Shown one piece after another: positions 1 through 5,526 of a DNA stretch of 6,769 nt (position 1 is the stretch's first letter; every line of letters begins with the position of its first letter). The notes under the pieces are model-generated. The model did no database searches and had not been told where the DNA came from. It worked only from the letters and a program-made list of their open reading frames with translations. The DNA is taken from assembly GCA_021300125.1 (NCBI GenBank), contig JAJTHX010000301.1, forward strand, positions 1-6,769, written 5' to 3'. Made by a program: the position numbers and the translations under genes. The stretch comes from Betaproteobacteria bacterium (lineage in GTDB: Bacteria > Pseudomonadota > Gammaproteobacteria > Burkholderiales > SG8-41).

Positions 1-1276
1 CGCACTGCTGCGCAAGCTCGGCGACCTGATCACCGAGCACTCGAAATCGCTCGCCGAAACCGAGGTCCGCGACAACGGCAAGCTCTACGCTGAAATGAGC
101 GCGCAGACCGCGTACATGGCGCAGTGGTACTACTACTTCGGCGGACTCGCGGACAAGATCGAGGGCGCGGTGATCCCGATCGACAAGCCCGACACCTTCA
201 ATTACACGCGCCACGAGCCGCTGGGCGTGATCGCGATGATCATTCCCTGGAATTCGCCGCTGCTGCTGCTGGCCTGGAAACTGGCCCCGGCACTGGCCGC
301 CGGCAACACCGTGGTGGTGAAGCCTTCGGAATACACCTCGGCCTCCGCGCTGGAGTTCATGAAGCTGATCGAAGCCGCGGGTTTCCCGCCGGGTGTGGTC
401 AACGTGGTCACCGGCTTCGGTGCTGAAGCCGGCACGCCGCTGGTTGAACATCCGAAGGTGGCCAAGGTGGCCTTCACCGGCTCGGATGCCACCGGCCAGC
501 GCATTTATGAAGCCGCAGCCAAGGGCCTCAAGCGCGTCAGCATGGAACTCGGCGGCAAGTCGCCCAATATCGTGTTTGACGACGCGCAGCTCGACAACGC
601 CGTGAAAGGCGTGATCTCCGGCATCTTCGCCGCCACGGGGCAAACCTGCATCGCCGGCTCGCGCCTGCTGGTGCAGCGCTCGATCCACGACCCGTTTGTC
701 GAAAAGCTGGTAGCGCTGGCGAAGACCGCGAAAATGGGCAACCCGATGGAGATGAGCACCCAGGTCGGCCCGGTCACCAACGCACCGCAGTACGAAAAAA
801 TCCTGCACTACATCGATGTCGCCAAAAGGGAAGGCGCACAGGCCGTGCTCGGCGGCGCCAAGGCCACGCGTCCCGAATGCGGCACCGGCTGGTTCGTCGA
901 GCCGACCATCTTCACCGGCGTCGACAATGCGATGCGCATCGCGCAGGAGGAAGTCTTCGGGCCAGTGCTTTCGGTAATCCCCTTCGAGGACGAGGAAGAA
1001 GCCATCGCCATCGGCAACGACGTGGTCTATGGCCTGGCTGCAGGCGTGTGGACGCAGGACATGCGCCGCGCTTTCCTGATGAGTGAAAAACTCCAGGCCG
1101 GCACGGTCTGGGTCAACACCTACCGCGCGGTGTCCTTCATGTCCCCGTTCGGCGGCTTCAAGCGCTCGGGCATCGGCCGTGAAAGCGGCCAGGACATGAT
1201 CTACGAATACCTGCAGACCAAGAGCGTATGGATTTCCACCGCCACTGAAGTGCCCAACCCGTTCGTGCTGCGCTAG
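1..1276 (+). CDS. NAD(P)-dependent aldehyde dehydrogenase, 5' end missing
   Basis: This enzyme oxidises an aldehyde to the carboxylic acid with NAD+ or NADP+ in the cytoplasm. The first complete codon is at 2-4 and 424 residues are visible; family members have about 490, so roughly 65 N-terminal residues lie outside the window. Counting from the Met encoded at 95, which is internal and not the start, I see the cofactor motif IIPWNSP (Asn53, oxyanion hole), the NAD-binding Lys76 in KPSE, FTGSDATG (127-134), the general base Glu151 in MELGGKSP, the nucleophile Cys185 in GQTCIAGS, Glu286 in EEVFGP, and PFGGFKRSGIGRESG near the C-terminus. All catalytic residues are intact. The sequence resembles the DhaS-like or betaine-aldehyde-dehydrogenase-like group, but I cannot name the substrate. 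It is followed by a strong terminator, so it ends its own transcription unit and converges on the glutathione transferase gene. Confidence 0.95.
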   Translation, partial: ALLRKLGDLITEHSKSLAETEVRDNGKLYAEMSAQTAYMAQWYYYFGGLADKIEGAVIPIDKPDTFNYTRHEPLGVIAMIIPWNSPLLLLAWKLAPALAAGNTVVVKPSEYTSASALEFMKLIEAAGFPPGVVNVVTGFGAEAGTPLVEHPKVAKVAFTGSDATGQRIYEAAAKGLKRVSMELGGKSPNIVFDDAQLDNAVKGVISGIFAATGQTCIAGSRLLVQRSIHDPFVEKLVALAKTAKMGNPMEMSTQVGPVTNAPQYEKILHYIDVAKREGAQAVLGGAKATRPECGTGWFVEPTIFTGVDNAMRIAQEEVFGPVLSVIPFEDEEEAIAIGNDVVYGLAAGVWTQDMRRAFLMSEKLQAGTVWVNTYRAVSFMSPFGGFKRSGIGRESGQDMIYEYLQTKSVWISTATEVPNPFVLR

Positions 1277-1277
1277 C

Positions 1278-1319
1278 TCAGCCAGATAAAGTCAGCCCAA
1301 TAAATTCATCCCAATAAAA
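1278..1319. repeat. Three tandem 14-bp degenerate repeats after the ALDH stop
   Basis: Three contiguous 14-bp units fill the space between the ALDH stop codon and the terminator: TCAGCCAGATAAAG (1278-1291), TCAGCCCAATAAAT (1292-1305) and TCATCCCAATAAAA (1306-1319). Units 1 and 2 match at 11 of 14 positions, and units 2 and 3 at 12 of 14. The final A's of unit 3 merge into the A-tract of the terminator. The function is unknown; it could be slipped-strand duplication in non-coding DNA or a 3'-end element of the ALDH transcript. Confidence 0.7.
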
Positions 1320-1345
1320 AAAGGGCGCCGCGGCGCCCTTTTTTT
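1316..1345. terminator. Symmetric bidirectional intrinsic terminator
   Basis: Seven A's (1316-1322), a perfect 16-bp palindrome GGGCGCCGCGGCGCCC (1323-1338) and seven T's (1339-1345) make an exact inverted repeat of 30 bp. In RNA this gives a 6-bp GC stem closed by a 4-base loop, which the flanking A/U tracts can extend, followed by a U-tract on either strand. It lies 39 bases beyond the ALDH stop and 16 bases beyond the stop of the leftward glutathione transferase gene, so it most likely terminates both converging genes. Confidence 0.93.
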
Positions 1346-1361
1346 ACGCTGCCTGGGGGAA

Positions 1362-1988
1362 TCAGGCGCCTTCCGGCTTCACAAACCCCGGCGGCAGCGT
1401 CTCTTCAAAGGAAGGACGGGCATGCACGCCGGCGGCCCACTTGGCCAGCTTCGGCGCGCGGCTGCGCCAGTCGTGGGGGAAGCGGAAGTCGGTGTACTGC
1501 AGCGCCACGCCCATGATGATGTCGGCGAGGCCGAAGCGGCTGCCGAGCAGGAATTCGTTGCCTTCCTTCAGCGTCTTCTCGGCGAGGTCGATGGCGCGGT
1601 CGATGCGCTTTTCCTCGCGCTCCTTTTTGTCCGCCATCTGCAGCTCTGCAGGGCGGCGGTTCTCGAAGGCGCGGGTGATGCCGGCATCGATGATGCCGTT
1701 GCCGAGCGCCTGCCACCATTGCGACTGCCAGTAGCCGGCGGGATCGCGCGGGGTCATCGACTTGCCGTCGCTGTGGTCGAGGTAGTGCACCACCAGCTGG
1801 GATTCGAACATGTAGCTGTCGGCGCCAATCTCGAGCACCGGAATCTTGGACAGCGGATTCTTGACGATGATCGGGCTGTCATCGGCCCACGGGTCTTCAA
1901 TGACGAACTCGACCGGCATGTTCTTTTCGTGGATCAGCACGCGCGCCTTGCGCACGTAGGGGGAAGTGGGTGAACCGTAGAGCTTCAT
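1362..1988 (-). CDS. Glutathione S-transferase, YibF-like, 208 aa
   Basis: This is a cytosolic glutathione transferase expected to conjugate glutathione to electrophiles or act as a glutathione-dependent reductase. The N-terminal thioredoxin-fold domain (residues 1 to about 75) begins MKLYGSPTSPYVRKARVL, with the Ser/Thr active-site region at 6-9, the cis-proline Pro50 in KIPVLE and the gamma-glutamyl-binding pair Glu62-Ser63. The helical C-terminal domain has the conserved FGLADIIMG stretch with Asp156. The opening, the length and a shared RDP plus ..DGI/NGI-IDAG pattern recall E. coli YibF. I chose the ATG at 1988 because the fold starts exactly there; the open frame continues upstream to 2210 but would add 74 low-complexity residues encoded by a 9-bp repeat. 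A GGAG lies 10 bases before this ATG. The gene is divergent from the dioxygenase operon and convergent with the ALDH gene. The substrate cannot be told from sequence. Confidence 0.9.
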   Translation of the reverse strand: MKLYGSPTSPYVRKARVLIHEKNMPVEFVIEDPWADDSPIIVKNPLSKIPVLEIGADSYMFESQLVVHYLDHSDGKSMTPRDPAGYWQSQWWQALGNGIIDAGITRAFENRRPAELQMADKKEREEKRIDRAIDLAEKTLKEGNEFLLGSRFGLADIIMGVALQYTDFRFPHDWRSRAPKLAKWAAGVHARPSFEETLPPGFVKPEGA

Positions 1989-2037
1989 GGTCGGGCGACT
2001 CCGTGGGGAAAAGCGTGTGGGAAAGGCCAAAACCGGC

Positions 2038-2046
2038 ATTTTATCA
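2038..2046 (-). promoter_or_regulatory. Candidate extended -10 promoter for the glutathione transferase gene
   Basis: On the minus strand the sequence TGATAAAAT (2046 down to 2038) matches the extended -10 form TGnTATAAT, with a hexamer TAAAAT that differs from consensus at one position. I see no -35 hexamer at 15-18 bases spacing, which extended -10 promoters tolerate. Transcription would start near 2031, giving a leader of about 43 bases before the ATG at 1988. The call rests on motif match and position only. Confidence 0.5.
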
Positions 2047-2082
2047 GGACCCATCCGCTCCTCCCGCGGCGCATCATCCGCA

Positions 2083-2093
2083 ACATGGAATGT
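2083..2093. promoter_or_regulatory. Small inverted repeat ACAT-N3-ATGT, possible operator
   Basis: ACATGGAATGT is a perfect inverted repeat with a 3-base centre. It lies 5 bases upstream of the candidate -35 hexamer of the rightward promoter and about 40 bases upstream of the leftward -10, a place where a regulator of either gene could bind. Arms of 4 bp are short enough to occur by chance, and no regulator gene is visible in the window. Confidence 0.2.
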
Positions 2094-2097
2094 CGCT

Positions 2098-2125
2098 TTG
2101 TCGGGGGGTGGCGCACTGCTAACAT
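2098..2125 (+). promoter_or_regulatory. Candidate sigma70-type promoter for the dioxygenase operon
   Basis: TTGTCG (2098-2103, four of six matches to TTGACA) and TAACAT (2120-2125, four of six matches to TATAAT) are separated by 16 bases. Transcription would start near 2132, leaving a leader of about 80 bases that contains the whole 9-bp repeat array. This is the best candidate I find in the divergent region, but both hexamers are weak matches. Confidence 0.4.
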
Positions 2126-2136
2126 GCCCTGTCCTG

Positions 2137-2190
2137 TTTCTTCGATTTCTTCGATTTCCCCCCTTTCTCCTCTTTCGCCCCTTTCTCCCC
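2137..2190. repeat. Six-unit 9-bp pyrimidine-rich tandem repeat
   Basis: Six contiguous 9-bp units each begin TTTC on the plus strand: TTTCTTCGA, TTTCTTCGA, TTTCCCCCC, TTTCTCCTC, TTTCGCCCC and TTTCTCCCC. The first two are identical; the last four are almost purely pyrimidine. The array ends 22 bases before the ATG of the dioxygenase gene, and the pyrimidine run continues a few bases beyond it. Because 9 is a multiple of three, the array keeps the minus-strand frame of the glutathione transferase gene open upstream of its true start and gives repetitive Arg/Lys/Gly/Asn codons there. It probably lies in the 5' leader of the rightward operon. Confidence 0.8.
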
Positions 2191-2212
2191 TTCCCAGCCA
2201 CAGGTTCCACGC

Positions 2213-3124
2213 ATGATCCAGGTTACCCGCCTCGGCAGGCATTTCGCGGCGCGCATCACCGGCGTCGACCTCTCCAAACCCCTGGACGACGACACGTTCG
2301 AACAGGTCCGCAAGGCCTTCTTCGACAACGAGGTGGTCGTCTTCCCCGGCCAGAAGCTCACCCCGGCACAGCAGATCGCCTTCACCCAACGCTTCGGCAC
2401 CCTGGAGCACCATGTGCGCAAGGAAGCGCAGCTGGCCGACCACCCCGAAATCTTCATCCTGTCGAACAAGCTCAACGCGAACGGCAAGGCCATCGGCGCC
2501 CAGGATGCCGGCCGCTTCTGGCACAGCGACCTCTCGTACAAGACCCAGCCCAGCCTGCTCTCGGCGCTCTACGCCGTCGAGATTCCGGTCAAGGACGGCA
2601 AGCCGCTGGGTGACACCCATTTCGCCAGCACCACCGCCGCCTATGCCGCGCTGCCCGAGGCGATGAAGCAGAAGCTCGCCAGTCTGAAGAACATCCACAG
2701 CTACCGCGACTACCGCCTGAAGAACTACGCCGCGCAGCAGGAGGACGAGCGCCGCGGCATCCGCACCGTGCAGGAGCACGCGCCCACGCCCGAGCAACTC
2801 GCCAGCGTACCGGACATGGCCACGCCGGTGGTGCGCGTGCATCCGGTCACCGGCCGCAAGGGCCTGTTCGTGAACGAGGGCCACACCTCGCACATGTACG
2901 GCATGCCGGAAGCCGAAGGCGATGCCCTGCTGCGCCAGCTCTACGACCATATCATCCAGCCCGAATTCATCTACTCGCACCACTGGGCGCCGGGCGACCT
3001 GCTGATGTGGGACAACGTCGCCGTGCAGCACAAGGCAACCTTTGACTACGACCCGCTGCCGCGACTGCTCTACCGCACCACGGTGCGCGGCCCGGCGGTG
3101 GCCGACTCGATGGTGCTGCAATGA
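2213..3124 (+). CDS. 2-oxoglutarate/Fe(II)-dependent dioxygenase, TfdA/TauD family, 303 aa
   Basis: Members of this family couple decarboxylation of 2-oxoglutarate, giving succinate and CO2, to hydroxylation of a substrate, often followed by C-S, C-O or C-N bond breakage. The iron-binding triad is visible: His104 and Asp106 in FWHSDLSY, and the distal His273 in WDNVAVQHKA. Arg284 and Arg288, 11 and 15 residues after it, sit where the family binds the 2-oxoglutarate carboxylate. GDTHFAS (133-139) is the usual family block. The C-terminal half (NEGHTSHMYGMPEAEG, then FIYSHHWAPGDLLMWDN) looks to me closer to 2,4-D dioxygenase TfdA than to taurine dioxygenase TauD, but the substrate remains open. 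The length is normal for the family. A weak AGG lies 8 bases before the ATG. It is the first gene of the operon and its TGA overlaps the next ATG by 4 bp. Confidence 0.93.
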   Translation: MIQVTRLGRHFAARITGVDLSKPLDDDTFEQVRKAFFDNEVVVFPGQKLTPAQQIAFTQRFGTLEHHVRKEAQLADHPEIFILSNKLNANGKAIGAQDAGRFWHSDLSYKTQPSLLSALYAVEIPVKDGKPLGDTHFASTTAAYAALPEAMKQKLASLKNIHSYRDYRLKNYAAQQEDERRGIRTVQEHAPTPEQLASVPDMATPVVRVHPVTGRKGLFVNEGHTSHMYGMPEAEGDALLRQLYDHIIQPEFIYSHHWAPGDLLMWDNVAVQHKATFDYDPLPRLLYRTTVRGPAVADSMVLQ

Positions 3125-4488
3125 AGGAAATCCGCGTCCTGTCGGCCACCGGCATCCTCGGCTCCGGCTTCCGCGAGGAGACCCTGAAACGGGCAATGGG
3201 GCTGAAGCCCGATTTCATCGGCGCCGACTGCGGCTCCACCGACCCCGGCCCGCACCACCTCGGCTCCGGCGCGCCGCAGTTCTCCGACGCAGCCTGCAAG
3301 CGCGACCTGCGGCTGATGCTGATGGCGGCGCGCGCGGCCAGAATCCCGGTGCTGGTCGGCTCGGCGATGACCGCCGGCACCGACGCCCAGGTCGAACGTC
3401 TCGCCGGCATCGCCCGCGAAATCGCGCGCGAGGAAAAGCTCAACTTCAAGCTCGCCACCATTTTCTCGGAGCAGGACCGCGGCTACCTGAAAAAGCGCCT
3501 GAAGGAAGGCCGCATCAAGCCGCTGGCCAATGCCCCGGTGTTCGACGAGGGAGTAATCGACCGCAGCAGCCACATCGTCGGCATGTGCGGCGCCGAGCCC
3601 TATATCGAGGCGCTGCAGAACGGCGCCGACGTGGTCATCGCCGGGCGCTCCAGCGACACCTCGATCTTCGCCGCGATGCCGGTGATGAAGGGCTTCAACC
3701 CGGCCACGGTCTGGCACATGGCCAAGATCATGGAGTGCGGTGCTGCCAGCGTGGTGCTGCGCAAGTACCCGGACTGCAATTTCGCGATCGTCACCGATGA
3801 CCACTTCATCATCGAGCCGCCGAACCCGGACTACCGCTGCGATCCGGCGAGTGTCGCCTCGCACAACCTCTACGAAAACTCGACCCCGTATGAGCTGGTT
3901 GAACCCTCGGGCATCCTGAATACCGTCAACGCCCGCTACGAGGCGGTCTCCGACCGTGCGGTGAAGGTCTCCGGCAGCACCTTCAAACACGCCGCGCGCT
4001 ACACCATCAAGCTCGAGGGCGCCGAGCTCGCCGGATACCAGAGCATCGTGCTGGGCTCGGTGCGCGACCCGATCATCCTGCGCCAGTTCGACCACTGGCT
4101 GGAGAATCTGGTCAAGGCCGCGAAGGACCGCATCCGCGCGGTGATGGGCGACAGCATCGACAGCCAGTACCGGCTCGACATCCGCCAGTTCGGCCGCAAC
4201 GCCGCGATGGGCGTGCTGGAGCCGGACATGTCCATCGGCCACGAAGTCGGCCTGCTGTTCCAGATCACCGCGCCGACACAGAAACTGGCCAACTCGCTGG
4301 CAAAATCACTGAGCCACATCGCTGTGCACTATCCGGTGCCGGAGTGGACCGGGCTGATCACCTCGGTGGCCTTCCCCTACTCGCCGGCCGAGATCGACAA
4401 GGGCGCGAGCTACCGCTTCAACATGAACCACGTGGTCGAGCCCGACTCGCCGCTGGAAATGTTCCGCATCGGCTACGAGCAGGTCTGA
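3121..4488 (+). CDS. AtuA-family protein (acyclic terpene utilisation family, former DUF1446), 455 aa
   Basis: I recognise this as AtuA family. AtuA was named from the citronellol/geraniol utilisation cluster of Pseudomonas; the reaction it performs is not known to me. Visible blocks are ADCGSTDPGP (35-44), GSAMTAGTDAQ (80-90), CGAEPYIEALQNGADVVIAG (156-175) followed by RSSDTS, MAKIMECGAAS with Cys206, HNLYENSTPYELVEPSGI (248-265) and the C-terminal YRFNMNHVV. The alternating glycine-rich and acidic loops suggest an enzyme fold, and no signal peptide or membrane segment is present. At 455 residues it is shorter than single-chain AtuA proteins, which I recall as near 600 and carrying a small C-terminal ferredoxin-fold domain; the separate gene that follows may supply an equivalent. 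Its ATG overlaps the dioxygenase stop in ATGA with no clear ribosome binding site, so it is probably translated by coupling. The terpene role should not be transferred here without support. Confidence 0.88.
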   Translation: MKEIRVLSATGILGSGFREETLKRAMGLKPDFIGADCGSTDPGPHHLGSGAPQFSDAACKRDLRLMLMAARAARIPVLVGSAMTAGTDAQVERLAGIAREIAREEKLNFKLATIFSEQDRGYLKKRLKEGRIKPLANAPVFDEGVIDRSSHIVGMCGAEPYIEALQNGADVVIAGRSSDTSIFAAMPVMKGFNPATVWHMAKIMECGAASVVLRKYPDCNFAIVTDDHFIIEPPNPDYRCDPASVASHNLYENSTPYELVEPSGILNTVNARYEAVSDRAVKVSGSTFKHAARYTIKLEGAELAGYQSIVLGSVRDPIILRQFDHWLENLVKAAKDRIRAVMGDSIDSQYRLDIRQFGRNAAMGVLEPDMSIGHEVGLLFQITAPTQKLANSLAKSLSHIAVHYPVPEWTGLITSVAFPYSPAEIDKGASYRFNMNHVVEPDSPLEMFRIGYEQV

Positions 4489-4502
4489 AAGGGAGAACCC
4501 CC

Positions 4503-4814
4503 ATGGCCAAACTCTGGCAAGTGACCAAACTGATCCGCAGCAAGAACTCCGGTCCGTTCGAGCTGACCTTCGACATCATCTTCAAGGAACGCGCGACCTA
4601 CGAAAAAGTGCGCGACGCGAAGCTGATCAACGCCGAGTGGTTCGGCAGGACCTACCGCCTGAAGCCCGAGGTGGTCGCGATCATCAACTACGACGCCGCG
4701 ACGGCGATCAAGATCACCATCCCGCGCCCGGTGACCTCGGGCGATATCGACGACGGCGACGTCTTTGGCGGCCAGCAGTACGGGCCGCTGGTGGACTTGG
4801 AAGTGCCGGCATGA
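4503..4814 (+). CDS. DUF4387 family protein, 103 aa
   Basis: This small soluble protein begins MAKLWQVTKLIRSKNSGPFE and continues LTFDIIF, the signature I associate with DUF4387. No function is established that I know of, but such proteins are typically encoded next to AtuA-family genes, as here. Residues of note are Arg12-Ser13-Lys14-Asn15, Gly17-Pro18 and the acidic stretch SGDIDDGDVFGGQQYG near the C-terminus. The ATG at 4503 is supported by GGGAG seven bases upstream and by the family N-terminus; the frame is open further upstream (from 4344) only as a shadow of the AtuA gene. It lies 14 bases after the AtuA stop and its own TGA overlaps the next ATG. A role as accessory subunit or detached domain of the AtuA-like protein is my inference. 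Confidence 0.85.
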   Translation: MAKLWQVTKLIRSKNSGPFELTFDIIFKERATYEKVRDAKLINAEWFGRTYRLKPEVVAIINYDAATAIKITIPRPVTSGDIDDGDVFGGQQYGPLVDLEVPA

Positions 4815-5515
4815 CCCAGCAGGCCGGTGGACTGATCACCGTCCGCCTCGACGTCGCCCCCGAACACGAGGCCGAATTCAACGACTGGTACCGGCTGGAG
4901 CATGTGCCGCAGCTGACCGCCCTGCCCGGCTTCGTGCGCACGCGTCGCTATTTCTGCAACACCGCCGATATCCGCTACCTCGCCTGGTACGAAACCGCCG
5001 ACGAGGGCGTGGAAGCCGCTGCCGATTTCCAGCACATTGTTGCCAATCCCACGCCGTGGTCGCTGCGCATGCGCACGCTCTACGGCGACAAGCGCGAACG
5101 CATGAACTTCAAGCTGATGCGCGAAGTGGGCCAAACCGGCTTCGGCGATGCGCCGTGGATGTACATCGTGCACACCGACATCCCCGACCACATCGTCGAC
5201 GAATACAACGCCTGGTACGACAGCGAACACCTGCCACGCTGCGCCGCGATTCCGGGTGTGCTGCGCGCGCGGCGTTATGCCTCCACCGGCATCCTCGGCG
5301 GCAGCACAGACGGACCGAAGTACCTGACCGCCTACGAAATGACCGGCCCCGATGTCTGGGAAAGCCCGGCCGCGCTGCAGGCCCGCAAGACGCCGTGGAC
5401 GGAAAAAATGCGTTCGCTCTTCAGCAACACCCGGCGCGCGCTCTACCAGCTCGTCGCCCCGGCGCTCGAACACGCGCAGGCACGCGCAATGCCCCGCCTC
5501 TCTGTAAAAAAATAA
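4811..5515 (+). CDS. Tandem EthD-like dimeric alpha/beta-barrel protein, 234 aa
   Basis: The protein consists of two copies of one domain of about 95 residues (roughly 9-103 and 117-216). The clearest pair is FNDWYRLEHVPQLTALPG (23-40) and YNAWYDSEHLPRCAAIPG (132-149), each followed by an Arg-rich strand ending RRY. A second pair is TPWSLRMRTL (81-90) and TPWTEKMRSL (194-203). The W-Y-x2-E-H pattern (His31 and His140) is typical of EthD-like and related ferredoxin-fold alpha/beta-barrel proteins, which normally dimerise; here the duplication could form the pair in one chain. Members include small monooxygenase- or decarboxylase-like enzymes and accessory proteins, and I cannot choose among them. 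The ATG overlaps the DUF4387 stop (ATGA) with GGAAG 7 bases before it. The last 18 residues are a basic tail outside the second domain. Confidence 0.8.
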   Translation: MTQQAGGLITVRLDVAPEHEAEFNDWYRLEHVPQLTALPGFVRTRRYFCNTADIRYLAWYETADEGVEAAADFQHIVANPTPWSLRMRTLYGDKRERMNFKLMREVGQTGFGDAPWMYIVHTDIPDHIVDEYNAWYDSEHLPRCAAIPGVLRARRYASTGILGGSTDGPKYLTAYEMTGPDVWESPAALQARKTPWTEKMRSLFSNTRRALYQLVAPALEHAQARAMPRLSVKK

Positions 5516-5526
5516 TCAATTAAATC

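Noticed and set aside
1422..1973. A 183-codon plus-strand frame opposite the glutathione transferase gene.
   Set aside because: It is the complement of a well-supported gene and its product is low-complexity and unrecognisable.
1989..2210. A 74-residue N-terminal extension of the glutathione transferase (frame open to 2210 on the minus strand).
   Set aside because: The added residues are low-complexity Arg/Lys/Gly/Asn produced by the 9-bp repeat, and the GST fold starts exactly at the ATG at 1988, which has GGAG upstream. The extension would also cover both candidate promoters.
3121..3124. The ATGA overlaps (also at 4811-4814 and 6666-6669) as signs of frameshift or sequencing error.
   Set aside because: In each case both proteins are full-length at the junction and start with family-typical N-termini, so these are ordinary overlapping stop and start codons.
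1985..3196. A 403-codon minus-strand frame opposite the dioxygenase gene.
   Set aside because: It is antisense to a gene with intact catalytic motifs, has a biased composition typical of GC-rich shadow frames and matches no family I recognise.
3070..4242. A 390-codon minus-strand frame opposite the AtuA-family gene.
   Set aside because: Its composition, rich in Val, Ala, Arg, His and Asp, is typical of the complement of a high-GC gene; there is no recognisable motif, and the plus strand has a clear family assignment.
4688..5473. A 261-codon minus-strand frame opposite the EthD-like gene.
   Set aside because: It is a shadow frame; the plus strand shows an internally duplicated domain with conserved motifs, which a non-coding strand would not keep.
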